Source: Streptomyces sp. MMG1533
Lineage (GTDB): Bacteria > Actinomycetota > Actinomycetes > Streptomycetales > Streptomycetaceae
Direction: 5' to 3'
Assembly: GCF_001279775.1 (NCBI RefSeq)
Contig: NZ_LGDG01000189.1
Coordinates: 1 to 64,000, forward strand
Length of the DNA: 64,000 nucleotides
Both the position numbers and the translations under genes were made by a program. Shown here one piece after another: positions 1-9,229 of the stretch (the stretch's first letter is position 1; each line of letters begins with the position of its first letter). The notes beneath the pieces were generated by a model. The model saw nothing but the letters and a program-made list of their open reading frames with translations. It was not told where the DNA came from and made no database searches.

Positions 1-528
<528 letters not shown>

Positions 529-573
529 GCTACTTTTGTGGAGAAATCTCGCGGATGCGAAGAGGGGGCGCAC

Positions 574-2205
574 GTGTCCGAAGAACCGGGCAGTGAACGT
601 CTGATCGCGGGCCGCTACCGTCTCCTGTCGCCGCTCGGCGAGGGCGGCATGGGAACGGTGTGGCGCGCCCGCGACGAGTTGCTCAACCGCGAGGTCGCCG
701 TCAAGGAGGTGCGCGCACCCTCCGGTCTGCCCGGCGCGGACATCGAGCGGATGTACGCACGGCTGGAGCGGGAGGCGTGGGCGGCGGCCCGGATCTCCAG
801 CCACAACGTGGTGACGGTGTACGACGTGGCCACCCAGGACCACCGTCCCTGGATCGTCATGGAGCTGGTCCGCGGCATCTCGCTGGCCGAGCTCCTGGAG
901 GCCGAGGGCCCGCTCTCCCCGCAGCGTGCCGCGCACGTCGGCGCGGAGGTGCTGTCCGCGCTGCGGGCCGCGCACGAGGCCGGGGTGCTGCACCGGGACG
1001 TGAAGCCGGCCAACGTCCTGCTGTCGAACGACGGACGTGTGGTGCTCACCGACTTCGGCATCGCCATGGTCGAGGGCAGTTCCGCGCTGACGATGACCGG
1101 CGAGGTCATCGGCTCGCCCGAGTTCCTGGCGCCGGAGCGGGCGCTGGGCCGCACGCCCGGCCCGGAGTCGGACCTGTGGTCGCTCGGCGTGCTGCTGTAC
1201 GCGGCGGTCGAGGGCACCTCCCCCTTCCGGCAGACCACTCCGCTCAGCACCCTGCGCGCGATCGTCGACGAGGAGCTGCCGCCACCGCACCGGGCCGGTC
1301 CGCTCGCCCCCGTGATCGAGGGGCTGCTGCGCAAGGACCCGGCGGAGCGGCTGTCCGCCGACCGGGCGGAGCAGGACCTGCGGGTGATCGGCGCCGGGGG
1401 TACCCCCTCCGGGGGAGGCACACTCGGCGCGGACGCCGCACAGACCGCCCCCTACGCACCGACGATCGCCGCACACCAGCAGCCGCCCCACCCGTCGACG
1501 CGCGACCAGCCACCGCCGACGGCACCGGCCCCGCCCCCTTGGACACAACCCGGCACGACCACCGCGGCCGCACAGCCCCACCGCAACCGCCGCGCCGCCG
1601 TCGTCCTGATCGCCGGCCTCGCCGCCCTGGCGCTGGCGATCGCCGGACTGACGTACGCACTGCTGAACCGTGACGACGACAAAGAGGCCGGAGGCCCCAA
1701 GAGCGAGACGCCCGGCGTGAGTTCGCCGTCGGTGAGCGACCCCGACCCGAGTGACACGGAAGAGCCGAGCCGCTCCCCGAGCCCGAGCGCGAGCCCCAGC
1801 AGCAGCCCCACGACCGCGGCCCCGTCTCCGTCGGTGAAGGTCACGCTGACCGGCGCGCACACGCAGTACACCGGCACCTGCCCGCCCCCGCAGGGCCAAG
1901 CGCCCGCCTTCACGGCGACGCTCACGGTGGGCACCCTGCCGTCGGAGGTCACCTACCGCTGGGTGTCCAAGGACGGCCAGATCATGGATCAGGGGTGGAA
2001 GACCCTCTCGTTCCCGGAGGGCGGCGGCCGGACGCGGCAGGACACGGCGTTCGTGACGACGAACGACGAGAACGGCAGCCTGGAGAACGAGATCAGTGTC
2101 GAGGTCCGCTCCCCGGTCGAGACGACGTCCAACTCGGTGCCGTTCTCGGTGACCTGCGTGACGGAGACCCCGTCGGGCGGGGCCTCCGCTTCGCCTTCCT
2201 CGTGA
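574..2205 (+). CDS. Membrane-anchored Ser/Thr protein kinase (PknB type)
   Basis: A 543-residue Hanks-type kinase. The catalytic domain (about residues 13-270) shows the glycine loop G-E-G-G-M-G-T-V, the VAVKE lysine, HRDVKPANVLL, the DFG triplet and an S-P-E-F-L-A-P-E activation segment. A Pro-rich juxtamembrane linker follows, then one membrane helix at about 341-364. The extracellular part is a Ser/Pro-rich stalk and a roughly 110-residue domain with two cysteines that could pair. GTG 574 is preferred because AGAGGGGG lies 5 bases upstream; an in-frame GTG at 538 has no such site. It probably senses an envelope signal; the ligand is unknown. A short palindrome (1396-1418) lies in the linker-coding part. 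Confidence 0.92.
   Translation: MSEEPGSERLIAGRYRLLSPLGEGGMGTVWRARDELLNREVAVKEVRAPSGLPGADIERMYARLEREAWAAARISSHNVVTVYDVATQDHRPWIVMELVRGISLAELLEAEGPLSPQRAAHVGAEVLSALRAAHEAGVLHRDVKPANVLLSNDGRVVLTDFGIAMVEGSSALTMTGEVIGSPEFLAPERALGRTPGPESDLWSLGVLLYAAVEGTSPFRQTTPLSTLRAIVDEELPPPHRAGPLAPVIEGLLRKDPAERLSADRAEQDLRVIGAGGTPSGGGTLGADAAQTAPYAPTIAAHQQPPHPSTRDQPPPTAPAPPPWTQPGTTTAAAQPHRNRRAAVVLIAGLAALALAIAGLTYALLNRDDDKEAGGPKSETPGVSSPSVSDPDPSDTEEPSRSPSPSASPSSSPTTAAPSPSVKVTLTGAHTQYTGTCPPPQGQAPAFTATLTVGTLPSEVTYRWVSKDGQIMDQGWKTLSFPEGGGRTRQDTAFVTTNDENGSLENEISVEVRSPVETTSNSVPFSVTCVTETPSGGASASPSS
1396..1418. repeat. Short palindromic G/C block inside the kinase gene
   Basis: GGGGGTACCCCC is followed by TCCGGGGGAGG, giving a compact hairpin-forming block. 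It adds a Gly/Pro/Ser-rich stretch to the kinase linker without breaking the frame. It resembles short palindromic blocks scattered through Streptomyces genomes; a related one is at 50651-50687. Confidence 0.5.
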
Positions 2206-2208
2206 CGG

Positions 2209-3015
2209 TCAGGCCAGGCCGTTGAACACCGGCAGATAGCCGCCGGACTGGCCGGCCGCCGTCGGGTGGTACGACTCGCCGACGTTCAGCCAGTTGAGGC
2301 TGTGCAGCCAGGAACTGCCGGAGCAGAGCTCGTGGCCGGTGAAGGTGGTGCGGACGTCGCCGAAGACGTAGCGGTGGTTCGCGGCCCGCTTGGCGATGGC
2401 GGTGTCGAGGTAGTCGGCCGCGTCGTTGATCGCCTTCCGCTTGGTCTCGGAGAGGCCGACGCAGGTGGTGCCGAGCTTGTAGAAACGGGGGTAACCGAGC
2501 ACGACCACACGGGCGTTGGGTGCCTTGGACCGGATCGCCGAGTAGACGCCGTCGAGTTTGCCGGGCAGCGTCGAGTCGACGTACGCCTTCGCGGTGTTGA
2601 TCCGGGACAGGCAGGAACTGTCGGACTGGAGCACACAGGTCGTCATGACGTCGGCGAAACCGGCGTCGTTGCCGCCGACGCTGATCGAGACCAGGGCGGT
2701 GGTGGCGCTGAGCGGGGTGAGCTGACTCGCCAGAACATCACCCGTTCGGGCGCCCGAGCAAGCGGTGAAGTCGAACGACGAGGGTGAATGGGCGGCGGCC
2801 CAGAGGTACGGATAGGCCTTCGTGCTGCGCTTGCAGTCGCCGCTCGCGGAGATGTAGCTGCCCGCGCCGACCCCGGAGGAGTAGGAGTCGCCGAGGGCCA
2901 CATAGCCGCCGGGGGCGGCGAGTTGGGATGCCTGCGCGGTCGTGGCCCCGGTGAGGGCGGTGCCGACGGCGAGGAGGAGCGAGCCGACGTATGCGGCAAA
3001 TCGGGAACGTCTCAT
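2209..3015 (-). CDS. Secreted SGNH/GDSL-type esterase or lipase
   Basis: A 268-residue protein with a Sec signal peptide (about 1-30, ending T-T-A-Q-A-S). SGNH blocks are present: G-D-S-Y-S-S-G with Ser44 as nucleophile, V-G-G-N-D as block III, and E-S-Y-H-P-T near the C-terminus with His250 as the general base. Six cysteines in the mature part fit three disulfides, as in secreted Streptomyces lipases of this group. It should hydrolyse acyl esters outside the cell; the natural substrate is not deducible. ATG 3015 has GGGAGG 3-8 bases upstream. Its stop lies 3 bp from the kinase stop, tail to tail with no visible terminator. Confidence 0.92.
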   Translation of the reverse strand: MRRSRFAAYVGSLLLAVGTALTGATTAQASQLAAPGGYVALGDSYSSGVGAGSYISASGDCKRSTKAYPYLWAAAHSPSSFDFTACSGARTGDVLASQLTPLSATTALVSISVGGNDAGFADVMTTCVLQSDSSCLSRINTAKAYVDSTLPGKLDGVYSAIRSKAPNARVVVLGYPRFYKLGTTCVGLSETKRKAINDAADYLDTAIAKRAANHRYVFGDVRTTFTGHELCSGSSWLHSLNWLNVGESYHPTAAGQSGGYLPVFNGLA

Positions 3016-3310
3016 GGAACCTCCCTTAGCAGGATCTCTGCCACAACCGTCGTACCAACTACGCGCATTGACGGGAAGTGTCCATGCCAAGACTTTCCGG
3101 GCGCGCTCATGACACATTCGATTGCGCGTGCATGACAAGCATGTGACAGAGCCTCAAGTCCCTTGATCTACACCCGTAGACCACTGATTCTTTACTCAGC
3201 CATGGGACGGAACGCGACGCTCCACGGCCGTGCGCGCGACGACACGCGCACCCCCCACAGACGCGCGCCCCACCCAGGCACGCGTCGCCTATGAGGAGGA
3301 CTCCCTCGTA

Positions 3311-4519
3311 ATGGCACAACTGCGTAGCAAGAAGCTCCGGCTCGCCGCGGCGACCAGCCTGGCGACCGCCGCCCTCGTGGGCGGACTCACCGCCCTCCCC
3401 GCCCAGGCCGCCCCGGCCGAGGGCAAGGTCCTGGCCGCCGGCTCCCCCACGGCGATCAAGGACAGCTACATCGTCACGCTCAAGAAGGACGCCGGCTTCA
3501 AGGCGTCCTCGAGCGAAGGCAAGAGCCTGATCAAGGAGTACGGCGGCTCGGTCAAGAAGACGTTCGGCGCCGCACTGAACGGCTACACCGCCACCCTCTC
3601 CACCGCCGAGGCCAAGAGACTCGCGGCCGACCCCTCGGTGGCCGTCGTCGAGCAGAACCAGCGCGTCCGGCTCACCGACACCACGCAGTCCAGCGCGCCC
3701 TGGGGCCTGGACCGCATCGACCAGACCTCGCTCCCGCTCTCCGGCACCTACACCTACCCGGACACCGGCGGCAGCGGTGTGACGGCGTACGTCATCGACA
3801 CCGGCGTGCGGATCACCCACTCCCAGATCAGCGGCCGTGCCTCGTACGGCTACGACGCGGTCGACGGCGACACCACCGCCTCCGACGGCAACGGCCACGG
3901 CACCCATGTGGCCACCACCATCGCGGGCTCGACCTACGGCGTCGCCAAGAAGGCGAAGATCGTGGCGGTCCGTGTGCTCGACAACGCCGGCTCCGGCACC
4001 ACCGCGGGCGTGATCGCCGGCATCAACTGGGTGACCGACAACCACTCCGGTCCCTCGGTCGCCAACATGTCGCTCGGCGGCGGCGCCTCCACCACGCTGG
4101 ACACCGCGGTCGCCAACTCCATCGCGAGCGGTGTGACCTACGCCGTCGCGGCCGGCAACAGCAGCGCCAACGCCTCCTCGTACTCCCCGGCCCGCGTCGC
4201 CTCGGCGATCACGGTCGGCGCCACCACCAGCACCGACGCCAAGGCCAGCTACTCGAACTACGGCTCGGTCCTGGACATCTTCGCCCCCGGTTCCTCCATC
4301 ACGGCGGGCTGGTACACCAGCGACACGGCGACGAACACCATCTCCGGTACGTCGATGGCGACACCGCACGTCGCGGGCGCGGCCGCGGTCTACCTGGCGG
4401 GCCACACCTCGTCCACCCCGGCCCAGGTCGCCACGGCCCTCGTCAACGGCTCGACCACCGGCAAGGTCACCAGCGCGGGCACCGGTTCCCCGAACCGTCT
4501 GCTGAAGATCGTGCCGTGA
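3311..4519 (+). CDS. Secreted subtilisin-like serine protease (S8, proteinase K-like)
   Basis: A 402-residue preproenzyme with a signal peptide ending near A-Q-A (about residue 33) and an inhibitor-I9-like propeptide at about 45-117. The S8 catalytic domain has Asp163 (V-I-D-T-G), His196 (G-N-G-H-G-T-H) and Ser348 (G-T-S-M-A-T-P-H). The domain layout matches proteinase K/aqualysin-type enzymes, with the propeptide acting as folding chaperone and inhibitor. ATG 3311 follows GAGGAG by about 11 bases. It is transcribed away from the SGNH gene from a shared region at 3016-3310 and ends at a strong terminator. Role: extracellular protein degradation for nutrition or development. Confidence 0.95.
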   Translation: MAQLRSKKLRLAAATSLATAALVGGLTALPAQAAPAEGKVLAAGSPTAIKDSYIVTLKKDAGFKASSSEGKSLIKEYGGSVKKTFGAALNGYTATLSTAEAKRLAADPSVAVVEQNQRVRLTDTTQSSAPWGLDRIDQTSLPLSGTYTYPDTGGSGVTAYVIDTGVRITHSQISGRASYGYDAVDGDTTASDGNGHGTHVATTIAGSTYGVAKKAKIVAVRVLDNAGSGTTAGVIAGINWVTDNHSGPSVANMSLGGGASTTLDTAVANSIASGVTYAVAAGNSSANASSYSPARVASAITVGATTSTDAKASYSNYGSVLDIFAPGSSITAGWYTSDTATNTISGTSMATPHVAGAAAVYLAGHTSSTPAQVATALVNGSTTGKVTSAGTGSPNRLLKIVP

Positions 4520-4553
4520 GCACCGCGACAGCAACTCGCCTGACCTGAAAGGC

Positions 4554-4588
4554 CGTTCCCCGGAGGCGCCGGCCGCCTCCGGGGAACG
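4554..4588 (+). terminator. Perfect 14-bp hairpin terminator after the S8 protease
   Basis: The arms CGTTCCCCGGAGGC and GCCTCCGGGGAACG pair perfectly around a 7-base loop, 35 bases after the protease stop. There is no U tract, as is usual in Streptomyces. Confidence 0.85.
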
Positions 4589-4702
4589 TATGTACCAAGT
4601 CGGCAAACCACCGCCGCGGCCGACTTCCGCATCTTGACGGCCCCCGCGCGACTGAGCGACATTGAAGCCCGGCATCCGGCGCTTCAGGGGGCAAAGTCGC
4701 CA

Positions 4703-5137
4703 ATGCAGACCATACGCGGCAAGACATCTTCAACAGCGTCGGCGGACGGCGCCGAGGGGGCGCGACCAGGGCCGGGGAGGGACCTGGCGCCGCTGCTCGC
4801 GGGCGCCGCGACGGCCGTCGGGGGATTCGGCGCGGTCCTCGCACTCGCCGGCTCGGACTCACCCCTGCGCGGCCCGCTCACGCTGTTCTTCCTGCTCGCG
4901 GCACCCGCCGCGGCTGTCGCCGCCGCGCTGCGCGGCCTCGACCCGTTCGGCCGGACCATCGCCGCGCTCGCGGGCTCGGTCGTGGTCAACATGCTGGTGG
5001 CCCAGGGCATGCTGGCCCTGCACAGCTGGTCGGTGCGCGGCGGGATCGTGGCCGTGACCGCGATCAGCTGCGTTCTTCTCCTGCTGGTTCTGCTACGACG
5101 GCTGCGTGGCCGTACGACGACAAGGCAGGGCATCTGA
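4703..5137 (+). CDS. Small four-helix membrane protein of unknown function
   Basis: A 144-residue protein with a polar N-terminus of about 25 residues and four strongly hydrophobic segments separated by short loops, ending in an Arg-rich tail. No family is recognised. ATG 4703 is chosen because AGGGGG lies 11 bases upstream; an earlier ATG at 4634 would add a non-hydrophobic leader that looks untranslated. Only 1 bp separates its stop from the next GTG, so it is probably cotranscribed with the CelD/FemAB-like gene. That suggests a membrane role in surface-polysaccharide assembly, which is inference from position only. Confidence 0.75.
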   Translation: MQTIRGKTSSTASADGAEGARPGPGRDLAPLLAGAATAVGGFGAVLALAGSDSPLRGPLTLFFLLAAPAAAVAAALRGLDPFGRTIAALAGSVVVNMLVAQGMLALHSWSVRGGIVAVTAISCVLLLLVLLRRLRGRTTTRQGI

Positions 5138-5138
5138 C

Positions 5139-6236
5139 GTGGACATCAGCGTGTACCGTCCCGGCGAGCTGAGTGCGGCCGACCGGACGGCCTGGACGGC
5201 GATGCAGTCCAAGGCCCATCTGCTCGGTTCGCCGGAACTGGCGAACCCTTTCCTGTCCCCCGAGTTCGCGCTCGCGGTGGGGCGGTATCGACGCGGGGTA
5301 CGGATCGCGGTGGCACGGGAGGCCGGCGAGCCCGCCGCGTACTTCCCGTACCAGCGGACCGCCACCGGCGTCGGCCGGGCGATCGGGCTCGGCATCTCCG
5401 ACGCGCAGGGCGTGGTGCACCGGCCCGGGTTCGCCTGGGACGCCCGGGAGCTGTTGCGGGCATGCGGGCTCGCCCTGTGGGAGTTCGACCACCTGGTGGA
5501 GGGCCAGCGGGCATTCGAGGCCGGGGCCTGTGGCTCCTTCCCGTCCCCGGTCGTGGACGTGGACCAGGGCTACGAGGCCTATCTGACCCAACTGCGCGCA
5601 CAGTCGCCGAAGTTCACCCGCACCACACTGGCCAAGGAGCGCAAGCTCGGCCGGGACGCGGGCGAGGTGACGTACGTGCACGACGAACGCGACCCGGCCG
5701 CCCTGCGCACCCTGATGAACTGGAAGTCCGCGCAGTACCGCAGGACCGGGCGCAGCGACCGCTTCGCACACGACTGGATCACCCGGCTCGTACAGCATCT
5801 GTTCCACACGCGCTCCGAGTCGTTCGCGGGGATCCTGTCCGTGCTGTACGCGGGCGGCAAGCCGATCGCCGCGCACTTCGGGCTGCGCACCGAGCGGGTG
5901 CTCGCGTGCTGGTTCCCGGCGTACGACCCGGCGTTCTCGAAGTACTCCCCCGGCCTGGTGCTGCATCTGCGGATGGCCGAGGCGGCCGCCGCCGACGGCA
6001 TCGCCTATCTCGACCTGGGCCGGGGCCAGAAGGAATACAAGGACTCCCTCAAGACCCGTGAGCTGCGGGTGTCCGAGGGATGGGTGACCCGGCGTCACCC
6101 GGTCGCGGTCGGACATCGCGTCCGCCGCGCCCCGGTGCGGGCACTGCGCAATGTGGTGGTTTCCCGGCCGGAGTTGTTCGAACCGGCCGACAAACTGCTC
6201 AAGCGGGCGGGAAAGATCCGTTCGTCCCGTTCGTAA
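5139..6236 (+). CDS. CelD/BcsL-like GNAT acyltransferase (FemAB-like)
   Basis: A 365-residue protein resembling the CelD/BcsL acetyltransferases of bacterial cellulose and exopolysaccharide loci. It begins VDISVYRPGEL and ends with an R-G-Q-K-E-Y-K-D-S-L-K segment typical of the C-terminal GNAT half (near 6020-6050). The central part has A-H-F-G-L and P-A-Y-D strands. These enzymes are thought to acylate a sugar or lipid-linked intermediate on the cytoplasmic face. The start is GTG 5139, one base after the upstream stop, with AGGCAGGG about 9 bases before it. Its position at the head of a glycosyltransferase/deacetylase/flippase locus supports glycan modification. The acyl donor is not visible. 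Confidence 0.85.
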   Translation: MDISVYRPGELSAADRTAWTAMQSKAHLLGSPELANPFLSPEFALAVGRYRRGVRIAVAREAGEPAAYFPYQRTATGVGRAIGLGISDAQGVVHRPGFAWDARELLRACGLALWEFDHLVEGQRAFEAGACGSFPSPVVDVDQGYEAYLTQLRAQSPKFTRTTLAKERKLGRDAGEVTYVHDERDPAALRTLMNWKSAQYRRTGRSDRFAHDWITRLVQHLFHTRSESFAGILSVLYAGGKPIAAHFGLRTERVLACWFPAYDPAFSKYSPGLVLHLRMAEAAAADGIAYLDLGRGQKEYKDSLKTRELRVSEGWVTRRHPVAVGHRVRRAPVRALRNVVVSRPELFEPADKLLKRAGKIRSSRS

Positions 6237-6601
6237 CGGTCAAACCAACAAAAACGTGAGGCCTCGTTCCAGGTCTTGCCATAGGGGTTCAATCGTCAAT
6301 ACCGTCGTACATCTCACCCGCATCGGTCCATCACCACGCGGCTCTAGGGGAGGGCTCAAGGACCGCGATGGCCCGGCGCGGGGCGCGGTAGGGGGGTGCC
6401 GTGCTCGGTGACCGCACTTGTGACCGAGTCGTGCCGCGCGGTCGGCAGCCGTTTTCGGGGGCCGTCCAGTTTTGCCAGCTCACCCGGCAGGTGCGGAGAT
6501 CGATTCCGTGATGCCGTGCGTGAGAAACCCCCCTTTCGAACCGGACACAGAGCCGGGCCGCCCAGGGGCGGGCGGTCCACCGGACGAGAGGGACCAGACT
6601 C
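6237..6601 (+). promoter_or_regulatory. Gene-free stretch with a candidate promoter for the glycan operon
   Basis: No gene is seen in these 365 bp. A sigma-70-like pair, TTGCCA at 6276 and TACCGT at 6300 with an 18-bp spacer, could drive the downstream operon. It would leave an untranslated leader of nearly 300 nt, with no riboswitch that I recognise. The promoter is a visual match only. Confidence 0.4.
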
Positions 6602-7423
6602 ATGAGCTTCGATCTGCGCCCGGCCACAACAGGCCAGGATGCCTTGGTAGCCAGCCATTACCGACCGATCTCCTCTCACCTGGCCATAGCGCCGCCGGTG
6701 AGCGTGGTGATTCCCGCCATGAATGAGGCGGAGAATCTCCCCTACGTCTTCAAGACCCTTCCGGACTGGATCCATGAAGTGGTCCTGGTGGACGGCAACT
6801 CCACCGACAACACCGTCGAAGTCGCCCGGGAGCTGTGGCCGGACGTCAAGGTCGTCGAACAGCGCGGCAAGGGCAAGGGCGACGCCCTGATCACCGGGTT
6901 CAACGCCTGCACCGGCGACATCATCGTGATGGTCGACGCGGACGGCTCGGCCGACGGCAACGAGATCGTGTCGTACGTCTCCGCCCTCGTCTCGGGCGCG
7001 GACTTCGCCAAGGGGTCCCGCTTCGCCAACGGCGGCGGCACCGATGACATGACCTTCATCCGCAAGCTCGGCAACTGGGCGCTGTGCACCACCGTGAACC
7101 GCAAGTTCGGCGCCCGCTACACGGATCTCTGCTACGGCTACAACGCGTTCTGGCGGCACTGCCTCGACAAGATCGACCTCGACTGCACCGGTTTCGAGGT
7201 CGAGACCCTGATGAACATCCGGGTGGTCAAGGCGGGGCTCAAGGTGCAGGAGATACCGAGCCACGAGTACCTCCGCATCCACGGCACCAGCAACCTGCGG
7301 GCCGTGCGGGACGGGATCAGGGTGCTCAAGGTGATCCTGCGGGAGCGCTCCAACCGGCGTGCGCTGCGCAGCCGTAGGCACGACTCCCCGATGCTCGACT
7401 CGGTCCGGGGAGAGGTGTCTTGA
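6602..7423 (+). CDS. GT2 glycosyltransferase, dolichyl-phosphate-mannose-synthase-like
   Basis: A 273-residue GT-A enzyme. After about 33 variable residues comes the GT2 start V-S-V-V-I-P-A-M-N-E-A-E-N-L, then V-D-G-N-S-T-D-N-T and the metal/nucleotide motif D-A-D-G-S. A K-G-K-G-D-A-L segment is typical of the DPM1/polyprenyl-phosphate glycosyltransferase subgroup. No membrane helix is evident, so it probably acts at the inner face of the membrane on a lipid-linked acceptor. ATG 6602 follows GAGAGGG by 8 bases. Its stop overlaps the TTG start of the next gene, indicating translational coupling across a four-gene operon. Confidence 0.92.
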   Translation: MSFDLRPATTGQDALVASHYRPISSHLAIAPPVSVVIPAMNEAENLPYVFKTLPDWIHEVVLVDGNSTDNTVEVARELWPDVKVVEQRGKGKGDALITGFNACTGDIIVMVDADGSADGNEIVSYVSALVSGADFAKGSRFANGGGTDDMTFIRKLGNWALCTTVNRKFGARYTDLCYGYNAFWRHCLDKIDLDCTGFEVETLMNIRVVKAGLKVQEIPSHEYLRIHGTSNLRAVRDGIRVLKVILRERSNRRALRSRRHDSPMLDSVRGEVS

Positions 7424-8436
7424 GCGGTCCCGACATCTCCGTCGTGATCTGCGTCTACACCGAGGACCGCTGGGAGGACATCCTCGCGGCGGTCTCCTCG
7501 GTGCGGACGCAGTCCCGGCCGGCCCTGGAGACGCTGCTGGTCGTCGACCACAACGCGGCGCTCCTGGACCGGCTCACGAAGGAGTACAAGGAGTACGAGG
7601 AGTCCGGAGAAGGCACGGTCGTGCGGGTGCTCGCCAACGCGGGCCCCCGCGGCCTGTCCGCCGGCCGCAACACCGGCATCGCCGCCTCACGCGGCGAGGT
7701 CGTCGCCTTCCTGGACGACGACGCCGTCGCCGAGCGGGACTGGCTGCGGCACTTCGCCGAGGCGTACGCCGATCCGCGGGTGATGGCCGTCGGCGGCCGT
7801 ACGGTGCCCATCTGGGCGTCGGGGCGCCGGCCTGCCTGGTTTCCCGAGGAGTTCGACTGGGTGGTGGGCTGCACGTACCGGGGGCTGCCGCCCGGCCTGG
7901 TGAAGGTGCGCAACGTGCTCGGCGGCAACGCGTCCTTCCGGCGCAGCGCCTTCGACGCGGCGGGCGGCTTCGCCACCGGCATCGGACGCGACGGCGACAA
8001 ACGGCCGCTGGGCTGCGAGGAAACGGAGCTGTGCATCCGCCTCACCCGGGCCCGGCCCGACGCGGTTCTGCTGATCGACGACCGGGCGGTGATCCACCAC
8101 CGGGTGCCCGAGGCGCGCGAGCACTTCGGGTACTTCCGCACGCGCGCGTACGCCGAGGGCCTGTCGAAGGCCCTGGTGGCGCGGAGCGTGGGCGCCGACA
8201 AGGGGCTGGAGTCGGAGCGCCGGTACACCACCCGGGTGCTGCCGGCCGGGGTGGCGCGCGGGCTGCGGGACGCCCTGCTGGCCCGGCCGGGGGGCGCGGG
8301 CCGGGCGGGCGCGATCGTGGCCGGGGTGCTCACGGCGGCGGGCGGGTACGTGGTGGGAAGTGTCCGGGCACGCCGGGGCGGGGCAACCTTCTCGGTGGCT
8401 CCGCTGTCGGACAGCGAGGGGGGAAGACATGACTGA
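7420..8436 (+). CDS. GT2 family glycosyltransferase
   Basis: A 338-residue inverting GT-A transferase. It opens I-S-V-V-I-C-V-Y-T-E-D-R, has L-S-A-G-R-N-T-G-I-A and F-L-D-D-D-A-V (DxD) for nucleotide-sugar binding, and G-C-E-E-T-E-L-C-I-R, the acidic E-E-T-E segment typical of the GT2 catalytic base region. A short hydrophobic stretch near 310-325 may give membrane contact. The start is TTG 7420, overlapping the upstream TGA, with GGGGAGAGG just before it; no other in-frame start fits. Donor and acceptor sugars cannot be named. It is the second transferase of the locus, probably adding a further sugar to the same lipid-linked unit. Confidence 0.92.
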   Translation: MSGPDISVVICVYTEDRWEDILAAVSSVRTQSRPALETLLVVDHNAALLDRLTKEYKEYEESGEGTVVRVLANAGPRGLSAGRNTGIAASRGEVVAFLDDDAVAERDWLRHFAEAYADPRVMAVGGRTVPIWASGRRPAWFPEEFDWVVGCTYRGLPPGLVKVRNVLGGNASFRRSAFDAAGGFATGIGRDGDKRPLGCEETELCIRLTRARPDAVLLIDDRAVIHHRVPEAREHFGYFRTRAYAEGLSKALVARSVGADKGLESERRYTTRVLPAGVARGLRDALLARPGGAGRAGAIVAGVLTAAGGYVVGSVRARRGGATFSVAPLSDSEGGRHD

Positions 8437-9229
8437 GGCACCCGTGCCGATCCTCATGTACCACGCGATCGCCACCGACCCGAACGAGGCCACCCGCGAA
8501 CTGTCGGTCACGCCCGACGACTTCGCTGCCCAGATGGCCCTGATCGGTGACCTGGGCCTGGCCCCGGTCACCACCGCCGATCTCGCCGCCCGTTGGCGCG
8601 CCGGCCGCCCGCTGCCCGCACGGCCCGTCCTGATCACCTTCGACGACGGCTACGAGGGCGTGCACCGGCATGCCCTGCCCGTCCTCGCCAAGCACGGCTT
8701 CGCGGCCACGCTCTTCGTCTCCACCGGCTGGATCCGCGGCCCGCACGACACCGGCCGCAGCCTCGACACCATGCTCGACTGGGACCAGGTCCGCGAACTC
8801 GCCGCGGCGGACGTCGAGATCGGCGGGCACAGCCACACCCACCCGCAGCTGGACCAGCTCGACGACGCCACGCTGCGCCACGAGCTGATCCACTGCAAGG
8901 AGATCGTCACCGACGAACTCGGCACCGTCCCGGCCTCCTTCGCCTACCCGTACGGCTACTCCAGCCGCCGGGTCCGTCAGGCGGTGCGCGAGACGGGGTA
9001 CGGCCAGGCGCTCGCCGTCGGCAACAGCCTCGCGCGCCGCCGCCAGGGGCCGTACGCCCTGCAACGCGTCACCGTGCGCCGCAGCACGGGCATCGAGGAG
9101 TTCGAGCGGCTCGTCGAGGGCCGTGCGATCGCCCGGAACTTCGCAGGGGACCGTGCCCTCACCAAGGGGTACGCCCTGGTCCGCAGAGCACGTCAGGTCC
9201 GCCGGAAGGCCATCCGTTCCCGTGTCTGA
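8429..9229 (+). CDS. Polysaccharide deacetylase (NodB homology domain)
   Basis: A 266-residue carbohydrate esterase 4-type protein. The NodB motifs are clear: T-F-D-D-G (Asp72, Asp73) and H-S-H-T-H (His134, His136, His138) for the metal site, then a Y-P-Y-G-Y motif 3. No signal peptide or membrane anchor is visible, so it probably acts in the cytoplasm on a sugar intermediate rather than on an exported polymer. ATG 8429 lies 8 bp inside the preceding gene with GAGGGGGGAAG before it. It also overlaps the next gene by 8 bp, so translation is coupled. The substrate is likely an N-acetylhexosamine unit, by family. Confidence 0.93.
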   Translation: MTEAPVPILMYHAIATDPNEATRELSVTPDDFAAQMALIGDLGLAPVTTADLAARWRAGRPLPARPVLITFDDGYEGVHRHALPVLAKHGFAATLFVSTGWIRGPHDTGRSLDTMLDWDQVRELAAADVEIGGHSHTHPQLDQLDDATLRHELIHCKEIVTDELGTVPASFAYPYGYSSRRVRQAVRETGYGQALAVGNSLARRRQGPYALQRVTVRRSTGIEEFERLVEGRAIARNFAGDRALTKGYALVRRARQVRRKAIRSRV

